A stretch of DNA of 64,000 nt from Albidovulum marisflavi (GTDB lineage Bacteria; Pseudomonadota; Alphaproteobacteria; Rhodobacterales; Rhodobacteraceae): positions 611,001-675,000 of the forward strand of contig NZ_JAOWKY010000001.1 of assembly GCF_025751435.1 (NCBI RefSeq), in the 5' to 3' direction. The notes under the pieces were generated by a model, which was not told where the DNA came from, ran no database searches, and worked only from the letters and a program-made list of their open reading frames with translations. Position 1 is the first letter of the stretch. Every line of letters starts with the position of its first letter. Positions 38,531-46,119 of this stretch are shown here, one piece after another. Position numbers and translations under genes: made by a program.

Positions 38531-39334
38531 TCAGCGCTTGCTGGCCGTCACGACATGCGCGGACGTCGGAAACACCGCTTCGCCGCTGGGGGTCGCGTAC
38601 TTGGCGAGCAGGATGTCCGAACGGGTCAGAACTTCGGCAATCTCTTCTTCGTCGAGGTTGATGTCGAACAGCGGCAGCCAGCCCCGTAGCTCGGCCTCGA
38701 CCATGGCGCGTGCGCTTGGGAAGTTTGCCTGTTCGGTTCGGGTATCAGCTGCGATGTCGCTGAAGCCGCTGTTGTCCAGCAGTTTTGTGACCTCGCTGGC
38801 GTCGCCCATGCTGAAGGGCAGCCGCAGCGCATCCCCGGCGGCGATGCCGACCTGTTCGTCCAGCACATCGATGATGTCTTCGTAGGCCGGGTTGTTCACG
38901 ATGGAATTCCAAACGGCGACCGCCAGACGGCCACCGGGCGCCATCACCCGGTACATTTCTTTCACCGCCTTCTGCGGATGCTGAAAGAACATCATCCCGA
39001 ACTGGCACAAGACGCGATCGAAGGTGGCGTCCTCGAATTCCAGGTCTTCGGCGCTGCCCCGCACCCATTCCATGTCGGGCGCGATCTCCTGCGCGGTGGC
39101 GATCATGCCCGGCGCGGGGTCCAACCCCGTCACGCGGCCTGTTTCGCCGATGGCGCTGCGTGCGTCGCGCGCAAGAATCCCGGTTCCGCATGCGATATCC
39201 AGCACGCGGGAGCCCTTCTGGATGTCCGCCGCTGCGATTACGTGCTTCGTCCAGGGGCCGAACAGCGCCGGCACGAACAGGCGTTCATATCCGCGGCCAG
39301 CTGCAAGCTCCGCTTCGGAAACGGTGTCGTTCAT
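38531..39334 (-). CDS. SAM-dependent class I methyltransferase
   Basis: This 267-residue protein has the class I SAM-binding motif VLDIACGTGILARDA (near residue 48), an acidic motif II GLDPAPGMIATAQ, and motif LCQFGMMFFQHPQKAVKEMYRVMAPGGRLAVAVW, all of UbiE/Methyltransf_11 type. The substrate is unknown. I chose the ATG at 39332-39334, which has GGAGGAG seven bases upstream; a 23-residue in-frame extension lacks similarity. It is convergent with the caspase-like gene and monocistronic as far as visible. Confidence 0.87.
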   Translation of the reverse strand: MNDTVSEAELAAGRGYERLFVPALFGPWTKHVIAAADIQKGSRVLDIACGTGILARDARSAIGETGRVTGLDPAPGMIATAQEIAPDMEWVRGSAEDLEFEDATFDRVLCQFGMMFFQHPQKAVKEMYRVMAPGGRLAVAVWNSIVNNPAYEDIIDVLDEQVGIAAGDALRLPFSMGDASEVTKLLDNSGFSDIAADTRTEQANFPSARAMVEAELRGWLPLFDINLDEEEIAEVLTRSDILLAKYATPSGEAVFPTSAHVVTASKR

Positions 39335-39483
39335 CGGACTCCTCCCGCAACAGATGGTTGGAAATCGGGGGATATTGTATCCGCAATGGGGCCGGCTGGC
39401 CACCGAGGCGGCTCTGGACGCGTTCGGCGGACAGGCTTTCCCCGCGCTATGGGCGTCGGGCCATCGGCCGGAAACGCGGAACG

Positions 39484-39515
39484 AAAAAGGCCGCCGGTTT
39501 CCCGGCGGCCCTTTT
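39484..39515 (-). terminator. Rho-independent terminator after rpmJ
   Basis: GGCCGCCGG (39489-39497) and CCGGCGGCC (39502-39510) form a 9-bp stem. On the minus strand the stem is followed by TTTTT, giving a classic terminator 30 bases after the rpmJ stop codon. Confidence 0.85.
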
Positions 39516-39541
39516 GCGATGCCCTCAACAGGCGGCGCAGC

Positions 39542-39667
39542 TCAGCCCTGACGGGCCTTGTAGCGCTTCTGCGTCTTGTTGATCACGTAGACGCGGCCCT
39601 TGCGGCGCACGACCTGACAATCGCGGTGCCGGCTCTTGAGCGAGCGGAGCGAGTTCCGGACCTTCAT
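39542..39667 (-). CDS. rpmJ: 50S ribosomal protein L36
   Basis: This 41-residue basic protein begins [17 protein letters not shown] and ends [11 protein letters not shown], which is the long alphaproteobacterial L36. It has only one Cys, so the zinc-binding C3H pattern of the shorter L36 is missing, as in zinc-independent paralogues. GGGAGAAGG lies before the ATG. A strong terminator follows on the same strand. Confidence 0.95.
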   Translation of the reverse strand: MKVRNSLRSLKSRHRDCQVVRRKGRVYVINKTQKRYKARQG

Positions 39668-39711
39668 CGGCCTTCTCCCAGTATGGCGCGTCTGCGCCGG
39701 CGAAAACGAAT

Positions 39712-39734
39712 GCCCCCGCATTTCTGCCGGGGGC
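39712..39734 (-). terminator. Terminator after tRNA-Val
   Basis: GCCCCCG (39712-39718) and CGGGGGC (39728-39734) pair around a nine-base loop. On the minus strand the stem is followed by ATTCGTTTTC, six bases past the encoded CCA of the tRNA gene. Confidence 0.65.
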
Positions 39735-39739
39735 GGTGA

Positions 39740-39814
39740 TGGTGGGCGCGACAGGGATCGAACCTGTGGCCACTACGATGTCAACGTAGTGCTCTACCGC
39801 TGAGCTACGCGCCC
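39740..39814 (-). tRNA. tRNA-Val (anticodon GAC), CCA encoded
   Basis: Read on the minus strand, the sequence folds as a full cloverleaf: a 7-bp acceptor GGGCGCG/CGCGCCC, D arm GCTC/GAGC, anticodon stem CTACG/CGTAG with loop TTGACAT (anticodon GAC), a five-base variable loop, and T arm ACAGG-TTCGATC-CCTGT. The discriminator A is followed by encoded CCA. It reads GUC and, by wobble, GUU valine codons. Confidence 0.96.
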
Positions 39815-39879
39815 GTCCGAATGCACTGCCACCCACGCCGGAAACCCGGTTCGCGGGCGGCACCGCGTCGGTCCCGGGG

Positions 39880-39908
39880 TCTATAGAAGGAGTCGCGGGG
39901 CCTTTCAA
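39880..39908 (-). promoter_or_regulatory. Sigma-70-type promoter for tRNA-Val
   Basis: On the minus strand TTGAAA (39903-39908) and TATAGA (39880-39885) are separated by exactly 17 bases, close to the -35/-10 consensus. Transcription would start near 39873, about 60 bases before the mature tRNA 5' end. Confidence 0.7.
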
Positions 39909-39914
39909 GGGGTT

Positions 39915-39942
39915 TCGACACTTTGCGATTTGGCTTTATAGT
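39915..39942 (+). promoter_or_regulatory. Sigma-70-type promoter for the N-formylglutamate amidohydrolase gene
   Basis: TCGACA (39915-39920) and TATAGT (39937-39942) are spaced by 16 bases. Transcription would start near 39949, giving a short leader with GAAGGAG before the ATG at 39966. It is back to back with the tRNA-Val promoter. Confidence 0.5.
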
Positions 39943-39965
39943 CCAGCTATTGCGAAGGAGTGGAC

Positions 39966-40826
39966 ATGACGCCCGGACCCTATCGACTGACGCTTCCGCA
40001 GAGGCGCACCACAAGCGTGGTATTCGCGTCTCCGCACAGCGGCAGCTATTATCCGGGCGAGTTCCTGGCGCGCTCGGTGCTGGGTGAAAAGACGATACGC
40101 AGTTCCGAGGATGCCTTTGTCGATGTGCTTCTGGACCGTGTTCCGGACCTTGGCGCGCCACTTCTGGCCGCGGTGGCCCCGCGTGCCTATGTCGACCTGA
40201 ACCGCGCCGCGGACGAACTTGACCCCGCCTTGATCGATGGTTTCCGCGCGCCCGCGCACAATCCACGCGTGGCCTCTGGCTTGGGGGTCGTGCCGCGCGT
40301 CGTGTCGGGCGGGCGCGCGATCTATGCCGGAAAGCTGCCGTTGCACGAAGTGAAGGCCAGGATCGCGGACTGGTGGCACCCCTACCATGACCGGCTGCAG
40401 ATTCTCCTGGACGAATCACGCCTGCGATTCGGCCAGGCAATCCTGATCGACATGCATTCCATGCCGCATGAGGCGTTGGACGTTGCCACCGTGCCCGGCC
40501 GTCCGCGCCCCGACGTGGTCTTGGGCGATCGCTACGGAACCTCGGCGTCCGCCGCCATCGTCGAGGCCGTCGACGCGGCCTTTATCCGTGCCGGGTTCCG
40601 GACCGTGCGCAACACGCCGTTCGCGGGCGCCTACATCGCGCAGGCCTACGGCCGCCCGACGCGGGCGCAGCACGTGGTGCAGGTCGAACTGGACCGGGCC
40701 CTTTACATGAACGAGGCAGAGGTTCGCCCGAACGGCAATTTCGCCGGCTTTCAAAGGATCCTGGCCGGCGTCCTGGCCGACATCGCCGCGATCGGCAGGG
40801 CCGAGGACCGCTTGGCGGCCGAGTGA
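39966..40826 (+). CDS. N-formylglutamate amidohydrolase family protein
   Basis: This 286-residue protein matches the FGase (HutG-like) family: VVFASPHSGSYYP at residues 18-30, SSEDAFVDVL, PRAYVDLNRAADELDP, ILIDMHSMPHEA near 162, and GRPTRAQHVVQVELDRALYM near 230. Family members hydrolyse N-formyl-L-glutamate in histidine breakdown, but no hut gene is nearby, so another N-acyl substrate is possible. ATG 39966 has GAAGGAG five bases upstream; the GTG at 39960 is less likely. Its stop abuts the convergent dinB stop with no gap. Confidence 0.85.
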   Translation: MTPGPYRLTLPQRRTTSVVFASPHSGSYYPGEFLARSVLGEKTIRSSEDAFVDVLLDRVPDLGAPLLAAVAPRAYVDLNRAADELDPALIDGFRAPAHNPRVASGLGVVPRVVSGGRAIYAGKLPLHEVKARIADWWHPYHDRLQILLDESRLRFGQAILIDMHSMPHEALDVATVPGRPRPDVVLGDRYGTSASAAIVEAVDAAFIRAGFRTVRNTPFAGAYIAQAYGRPTRAQHVVQVELDRALYMNEAEVRPNGNFAGFQRILAGVLADIAAIGRAEDRLAAE

Positions 40827-42080
40827 TCAGCGCAGCGACCGGCCCTTGACGATCGCTGCCTTCCCGAACCTTGCCCTTATCGCGTCCGTGGCCCGTTCGG
40901 CGCCCGCCCTGCGCGCGGCCAGCGGATCCAGAAGATCGCCCGTCAGGTCCGCCGCGCTGTCGTCCGACAGGTCGGATATGCCGACGCCGATCAGGCGGAA
41001 CGGGCCCGGCTCCCTGACCTGGGCCATCAGGTCCGCGGCCTCGCGGTAGATGCGTTCGGCGGTCTGCGTGGGTTCGCGCAGCGTATGCCGCCGCGTGATC
41101 GTCGTGAAATCGGCGCGCTTCAGCTTCAGCGTCACGGTCCTGCCAGCCAGGTCCTTGGCCTTGGCGCGGTCCGCGACGCGTTCCGCCAGGCGCCAGACAT
41201 GGCCGTCCAGAAGGGTGCGGTCCGCCGTATCCTCGTCGAAGGTCGTTTCGGCAGAGATCGAGCGCATCGGCTCGTTCGGGTTCACGCGGCGGATGTCCTC
41301 GCCGCGCGCCAGATGCCAGAGCCGCTCCCCGATCGACCCGAACCGTGCCGTCAGATCCTTGCGGTCCCACCGCAGCAGATCGTCGAAGGTCCGGATGCCT
41401 GCGGCCTCCAGCGTCGTCTGGGTCGCAAGCCCGACGCCCCAGATCATCCGCACCGGCTTGCCCTTCAGGAAGGCCGCGGTGTCGCCCCGTCCGATCACCG
41501 AAAACCCCCGTGGCTTGTCCAGGTCCGAGGCGATCTTGGCCAGGAACTTGTTGTGCGAAAGACCGATTGAGCCGGTCAGGCCAAGCTCATCCTCCATCCG
41601 CTTCAGAAGCCGGCATAACGTGACGGCGGGCGGCGCGTGGTGAAGCCTCTCGGTGCCGGTCAGGTCCAGGAACGCCTCGTCCAGGGACAGGGGTTCGACC
41701 ACCGGGGTCAGTTCGTCCATCAGCGCGCGGATCTGCTTGGACACGGCGGCATAGTGCGCGCCGCGGGGTTTGAGCACCACTGCCTCGGGGCAGAGCTTGA
41801 GCGCCTGGAACATCGGCATGGCAGAGCGCACGCCCCTGATCCGCGCCAGGTAGCAGCAGGTCGACACGACCCCGCGATGCGCCCCGCCCACGATGACCGG
41901 CTTGTCACGCAGTTCGGGATCGTCGCGTTTCTCGACGCTCGCATAGAAGGCGTCGCAATCCATGTGGGCGATGGACAGGCTGAAAAGCTCGGGGTGCGAC
42001 AGGACGCGAGGCGACCGGCAGGCGGGACAGCGCGCGCCGGCGTCGAATTGTGTCAGGCAGTCGCGGCAAAGGGCGGGCAT
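40827..42080 (-). CDS. dinB: DNA polymerase IV (Y-family) with N-terminal zinc ribbon
   Basis: This 417-residue translesion polymerase starts with a four-Cys zinc ribbon (Cys5, Cys8, Cys18, Cys21), a common alphaproteobacterial addition. The polymerase motif IAHMDCDAFYASVEK follows, with catalytic Asp at 41, and LSLDEAFLDLTG near 135. Little-finger residues continue to ISAETTFDEDTAD and TLKLKRADFTTITRRHTL. The family makes short error-prone patches at stalled forks. No clear LexA-type SOS box is visible directly upstream of the ATG at 42078-42080, but I could not scan systematically. The stop is adjacent to the amidohydrolase stop. Confidence 0.94.
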   Translation of the reverse strand: MPALCRDCLTQFDAGARCPACRSPRVLSHPELFSLSIAHMDCDAFYASVEKRDDPELRDKPVIVGGAHRGVVSTCCYLARIRGVRSAMPMFQALKLCPEAVVLKPRGAHYAAVSKQIRALMDELTPVVEPLSLDEAFLDLTGTERLHHAPPAVTLCRLLKRMEDELGLTGSIGLSHNKFLAKIASDLDKPRGFSVIGRGDTAAFLKGKPVRMIWGVGLATQTTLEAAGIRTFDDLLRWDRKDLTARFGSIGERLWHLARGEDIRRVNPNEPMRSISAETTFDEDTADRTLLDGHVWRLAERVADRAKAKDLAGRTVTLKLKRADFTTITRRHTLREPTQTAERIYREAADLMAQVREPGPFRLIGVGISDLSDDSAADLTGDLLDPLAARRAGAERATDAIRARFGKAAIVKGRSLR

Positions 42081-42146
42081 GAACGCAAGATAGCCGATTG
42101 CCGAACGCCCCCCAAGGGCTTCGGCGCTGCGCGCTGCGGACCGGAT

Positions 42147-42458
42147 CTAGAACCGTTCGGCCCGAAGCACCTGGCAATCGGTGACGGACACCACGCCTAT
42201 GTGCCGTTCCACGACGGCGAAGGCCGCCTTCAGCAGCTGGTCGACGCGTTCGGGGCGGACGATGCACACGACCGCCACCATCCCGCCTGCGGCGGACACC
42301 TGGCCTTCACGGCTCCACCGGCCCGACCGGCCGGACCCGCCCAGGACCGGAAGCACGGTGAACCCGGTGACGCCGGCTTCTGAAATCGTGTCCAGCAGCC
42401 GGCGTTCAAGCGGCGCTTCGATGATGATTTCCACGCGTTTCGCGTCATTCATCTGCAT
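42147..42458 (-). CDS. PII-like (SbtB-type) small regulatory protein
   Basis: This 103-residue protein has the ferredoxin-like alpha/beta pattern of PII-type proteins (VEIIIEAPLERRLLDTISEAGVTGFTVLP... followed by GMVAVVCIVRPERVDQLLKAAFAVV and IGVVSVTDCQVLRAERF). In cyanobacteria SbtB binds adenine nucleotides and regulates the bicarbonate transporter SbtA. Its gene begins two bases after the sbtA-like gene, so an analogous partnership is likely. The C-terminal CGPxGC redox motif of cyanobacterial SbtB is not present. The ATG at 42456-42458 has GGAG seven bases upstream; an ATG two codons later is an alternative. Confidence 0.75.
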   Translation of the reverse strand: MQMNDAKRVEIIIEAPLERRLLDTISEAGVTGFTVLPVLGGSGRSGRWSREGQVSAAGGMVAVVCIVRPERVDQLLKAAFAVVERHIGVVSVTDCQVLRAERF

Positions 42459-42460
42459 GA

Positions 42461-43438
42461 TCAGGCTCCGAGAAGGAATTCCGCCAGTGCGACGTAGATG
42501 GGGATCCCGAGCGCCAAGTTGAACGGGAAGGTGACCCCCAGCGACAGGGTGAGATAGATTGAGGGGTTGGCCTCGGGCAGCGCCACGCGCATCGCCGCCG
42601 GGACCGCGATGTAGGAGGCCGATGCGGACAGCACCATCAAAAGCGCCGCGCCCCCTGTGCTCAGGTCAAGCATGATCGCGACGGGCAGGGCCAGCGCCGC
42701 TCCGGCCAGGGGCATCAGCACGGCGAAGGCGAAAGCGCCCGGCGACAGGACCGAGCGCGCCTGCCGCAGCCCCCGTCCCGCCACAAGGCCCATGTCCAGA
42801 AGGAACAGGCACAGCACGCCCTTGAAGGGCGACACGATGAAGCTCTCGATCTCTTTCAGGCCGCGCTCGCCCGTGACGGCGCCGATCACGAAGGCGCCGA
42901 TCAGCAGCACGATCGAGCCGTTCAGAAGGACTTCGCGCCAAAGTTCCCGGTCCATGCGCGCCCCGGCCCCCGCGCGCGCGGCGAGCCACAGCGCGGCGAC
43001 GATCGCGGGTGCCTCCATCGCTGCGGCCACGGCGACCATGTAGCCTTCGTAATCTATCGCGCGGCTGGCAAGGATCGCCGTGGCCGAGACGAAGGTGACG
43101 ATCGAGATCGAGCCGTAGTGGCCCGCGACCGCCGCCGCGTCGACCGCGGAAAGCCGCGTCATCACGCGCAACAGGCCGAACGCGATGACCGGGATCACGA
43201 AGCTCAGCGCGATCCCCGCGATCAGCGCGGCGACCAGAGATCCTTCAAGCCCGTGCGCGGCGACGCTTGCGCCCCCTTTGAAACCGATGGCGAACAGCAG
43301 GTAGATCGAAAGCGCCTTGGCCGCGGCCTCGGGCACCGAAAGACTTGAGCGCGCCATGGCGGCCAAAAGGCCCAGGGCAAAGCTGAGCACGATGGGCGAA
43401 ACAAGGTTCTGCGCCATCACCGAAAGGATCGTTTCCAT
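42461..43438 (-). CDS. Sodium-dependent bicarbonate transport family permease (SbtA-like)
   Basis: This 325-residue integral membrane protein has about ten hydrophobic segments. It matches the SbtA family through SPIVLSFALGLLAAMARSSL, LLFAIGFKGGASVAAHG, VAGHYGSISIVTFVSA, FKGVLCLFLLDMGLVAGRGL, and ASASYIAVPAAMRVALPEANPS. Cyanobacterial SbtA imports bicarbonate with sodium. The protein is shorter than the roughly 370 residues of cyanobacterial SbtA. I chose the ATG at 43436-43438 (METILSV), after TGAGGGAC. It is sandwiched between a carbonic anhydrase gene and a PII-like gene, all in one direction, so a role in supplying inorganic carbon is a strong inference. Confidence 0.85.
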   Translation of the reverse strand: METILSVMAQNLVSPIVLSFALGLLAAMARSSLSVPEAAAKALSIYLLFAIGFKGGASVAAHGLEGSLVAALIAGIALSFVIPVIAFGLLRVMTRLSAVDAAAVAGHYGSISIVTFVSATAILASRAIDYEGYMVAVAAAMEAPAIVAALWLAARAGAGARMDRELWREVLLNGSIVLLIGAFVIGAVTGERGLKEIESFIVSPFKGVLCLFLLDMGLVAGRGLRQARSVLSPGAFAFAVLMPLAGAALALPVAIMLDLSTGGAALLMVLSASASYIAVPAAMRVALPEANPSIYLTLSLGVTFPFNLALGIPIYVALAEFLLGA

Positions 43439-43496
43439 GTCCCTCAATCCGATTTCGCCGGTAGATAGTCGCCCCGGCACGAAAGACAAGTGGCGC

Positions 43497-44144
43497 TTAG
43501 AGCGGAACGAAGGCTCCGCTCGCCGGGTCGTACTGTTCCAGGCCGCCGGCGCCGATGTCCGTCCACAGGCCGTGAAGGGTCAGTTCGTCCGCCTCGACCG
43601 CTTCGCGCACGAAGGGAAAGGTCATCAGGTTTTCCAGGCTGACCAGAACCGATTCCTTCTCAAGCGCACGCAGGCGCTGATCCTCGGGCTTGTCCTTCAC
43701 CCGCTCGAAACCGGGCCGCAGAAGATCCATCCAGCGTCCGACGAAGCTGGACTTTTCCTCGAGTTCCGGCGCCTGGCCCGTGCACATGTCGTGGCAGCCC
43801 TTGACGCCCCCGCACAGCGAATGGCCCACGATGATGATGTGCGCGACCTTCAGCGTCGTGACCGCGAACTCGACCGTGGCGGACGTGCCGTGGTGTTCGC
43901 CGTCGGGGCTGTAGGGCGGCACGAGGTTCGCGATGTTGCGGTGGATGAAGAACTCCCCCGAATCCGCCCCGAAGATCGAGGTGACGTGAACCCGGCTGTC
44001 GCAGCACGAAATCACCATCGCGCGGGGTCGCTGTCCTTCATCGGCCAAGCGGCGATACCAGACGCGGTTCTCCGTCCAGGTCGTGGCCTTCCAGCCGTGG
44101 TAGCGGTGGACCAGGTAGGAGGGCAGCGGCCGAATGTGGTTCAT
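43497..44144 (-). CDS. Beta-class carbonic anhydrase
   Basis: This 215-residue enzyme interconverts CO2 and bicarbonate. The zinc ligands are Cys48, His108 and Cys111, with the Asp49-Arg51 pair of the ISCCDSRVH motif, and the HRNIANLVPP segment is present. GHSLCGGVKG carries the His and second Cys. ATG 44142-44144 was chosen over a longer in-frame extension because it follows GAGG and starts the family N terminus. The sbtA-like gene is 58 bases downstream. A 10-bp palindrome (TCGAATTCGA, 44192-44201) lies about 50 bases upstream and could be regulatory. Confidence 0.93.
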   Translation of the reverse strand: MNHIRPLPSYLVHRYHGWKATTWTENRVWYRRLADEGQRPRAMVISCCDSRVHVTSIFGADSGEFFIHRNIANLVPPYSPDGEHHGTSATVEFAVTTLKVAHIIIVGHSLCGGVKGCHDMCTGQAPELEEKSSFVGRWMDLLRPGFERVKDKPEDQRLRALEKESVLVSLENLMTFPFVREAVEADELTLHGLWTDIGAGGLEQYDPASGAFVPL

Positions 44145-44289
44145 GGGGACGCCTCGCGTTGTTTTCGGCGCCTGCATATCGTCTGCATCATTCGAATTCG
44201 AGATGTTTCTACGCCGCGCTTCAAGGTTTTCTTGACAACACCGCTTCAAGAATCCCCCATCCGCAGGGGTGCGGCAAGGAGGGTGAAGG

Positions 44290-44670
44290 GTGGCAGAGCT
44301 TGCCAGGTTGCGCCATGACGAGGGCGTGCGGCTTGATCCGGACGCGATGTCCGCGATCTACGCCGAATTGGGGGAGCGCGGGGCGGAAAAGCTGATCAGC
44401 CGTGCGACCGAGGATCTTGCCGCTCGGCTGCAGGATCTTCGTCAATGTCTTGCAGACGGGAAGGATGCGCAATTCCTGCGCACGGCCCGGATGCTGGTGC
44501 AGATCGGAACGCAGGTCGGGATGACCAGCGTGGCGCGCGTCGCGCGCGACCTGATTCGCGCGACAGAGGCAGGGGATTCGGCCGGCAGGGCCGCGGTCCT
44601 TGCGCGACTTGAACGGATCGGGCAGCGATCACTGACCGCGGTGTGGGATCTGCACGACATGACGGTCTGA
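44290..44670 (+). CDS. Small helical protein, Hpt-like but lacking the phosphoacceptor His
   Basis: This 126-residue protein starts with GTG after an AAGGAGG ribosome site at seven-base spacing. It is predicted all-helical. The central stretch FLRTARMLVQIGTQVGMTSVARVARDL resembles the Hpt pattern (HxLKGSA-type helix then a second helix) but the position of the His is a non-His residue. I do not recognise a more specific family. It lies divergent from the carbonic anhydrase and 63 bases before the leucyl aminopeptidase gene. A role as a phosphorelay decoy or scaffold is only speculation. Confidence 0.6.
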   Translation: MAELARLRHDEGVRLDPDAMSAIYAELGERGAEKLISRATEDLAARLQDLRQCLADGKDAQFLRTARMLVQIGTQVGMTSVARVARDLIRATEAGDSAGRAAVLARLERIGQRSLTAVWDLHDMTV

Positions 44671-44733
44671 GGGGCTTGCGGCGGCCGGGCAAGGCACTAG
44701 GCTGGCGCTGACCATCCTTGCAGGACCAGTGAC

Positions 44734-46119
44734 ATGAGCTCGATCATCGCCGCGCCCGACGCTTCCCACCTGCCGCTTCATCTGGTCGAGGAAGGAGCGC
44801 TTGACGCCGTGACCGCCACCCTCAGCGAAGGCCACGCGAACTGGGCCACCGCCAACGGGTTCACGGGCGCCCTGGGGCAGCTTTGCATTCTGCCGGGCGC
44901 CGACGGGCGCCCCTCGGGCGCGCTTCTGGGTATGGGGTCGGCGGTCAAGCGGCGGCGCGGGCGCTTTCATGCCGCGCGCGCGGCGGCGGGCTTGCCGGAC
45001 GGGGATTGGTCGATCGCCTCGCACATGACGCCCGCCGAGGCCGAAGAGGCGGCGCTTGGCTGGCATCTCGCGGCCTATCGCTTCACCCGCTACAAGGCCG
45101 ACAAGCCGCAGAAGGCCAGGCTGGTCCTGCCCGCCGGCGTCGATTCTGCGCGCTTGGCCGCGATCGTGGCGGGCGAATGCCTGACGCGCGATCTGATCAA
45201 CACCCCCGCCTCCGACATGGGCCCGGAAGAGCTGGAGTCCGCGTTCCTGCACCTCGCGACCGAGTTCGGGGCCGATGCGCAGGTGATCCGGGGAGACGAC
45301 CTGCTCGCCGAAAACTTCCCTCTGATCCACGCGGTGGGCCGTGCGTCGTCCCGCGCGCCGCGGCTTCTGGATCTGCGTTGGGGGACCGAAGGGCCGCGCT
45401 TGACGCTTGTTGGCAAGGGGGTCTGTTTCGATACCGGTGGGCTCGACATCAAGCCCGCGTCCTCGATGGGGCTGATGAAGAAGGACATGGGCGGGGCCGC
45501 CACAGTCATGGGTCTGGCACGCATGATCATGGGCCTTGGATTGAGGCTGCGCCTGCGGGTGCTGGTCCCGGCGGTCGAAAACGCGGTGGGCGGCAACGCC
45601 TTCCGTCCGCAGGACGTGCTGCACAGCCGCAAGGGCCTGACGGTCGAGGTCAACAACACCGACGCCGAGGGTCGGCTGGTGCTGGCCGACGCGCTTGCGC
45701 TGGCGGACGAGGAAAAACCCGACCTGCTGGTATCGATGGCGACGCTCACCGGCGCGGCGCGGGTTGCGGTGGGCCCAGACCTGGCCCCCTTCTACTGCGA
45801 CGACGAACGGGTTGCGGGCGCGCTGGCCGAGGCCGGCCGGGCGGTCGCTGACCCGCTTTGGCGGATGCCGTTCTGGGATCCCTACGAGACCCTGATAGAA
45901 CCCGCGATCGCGGATCTGGACAACGCGCCCTCTGGCGGGATGGCCGGGTCGATCACGGCGGCGCTGTTCCTGCGCCGCTTCGTGACCGGTACCGCGCACT
46001 ACGCCCATTTCGACATTTACGGCTGGCAGCCGACGGCGGCGCCGGCGCGGCCCAAGGGCGGGGTCGGGCAGGGCGCGCGCGCGGTCCTGGATGCGCTGCC
46101 CGGAGTGCTGGGGCTATGA
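44734..46119 (+). CDS. M17 leucyl aminopeptidase family protein
   Basis: This 461-residue cytoplasmic metallo-aminopeptidase has the two-metal site and active residues in VGKGVCFDTGGLDIKPASSMGLMKKDMGG (near residue 227; catalytic Lys region), NTDAEGRLVLADAL (near 308) and TLTGAARVAVGPDL. It releases N-terminal residues from peptides. Length matches the PepA/PepB family, and the missing long N-terminal domain of PepA suggests the PepB-like branch. The NlpC/P60 gene overlaps by four bases, so peptide turnover and cell-wall peptide hydrolysis are co-expressed. Confidence 0.92.
   Translation: MSSIIAAPDASHLPLHLVEEGALDAVTATLSEGHANWATANGFTGALGQLCILPGADGRPSGALLGMGSAVKRRRGRFHAARAAAGLPDGDWSIASHMTPAEAEEAALGWHLAAYRFTRYKADKPQKARLVLPAGVDSARLAAIVAGECLTRDLINTPASDMGPEELESAFLHLATEFGADAQVIRGDDLLAENFPLIHAVGRASSRAPRLLDLRWGTEGPRLTLVGKGVCFDTGGLDIKPASSMGLMKKDMGGAATVMGLARMIMGLGLRLRLRVLVPAVENAVGGNAFRPQDVLHSRKGLTVEVNNTDAEGRLVLADALALADEEKPDLLVSMATLTGAARVAVGPDLAPFYCDDERVAGALAEAGRAVADPLWRMPFWDPYETLIEPAIADLDNAPSGGMAGSITAALFLRRFVTGTAHYAHFDIYGWQPTAAPARPKGGVGQGARAVLDALPGVLGL

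Noticed and set aside
44232-44260. Perfect TTGACA (44232-44237) upstream of the Hpt-like gene as a -35 box
   Set aside because: At 16-18 base spacing there is no acceptable -10 (CCCCAT), so a promoter is not supported.
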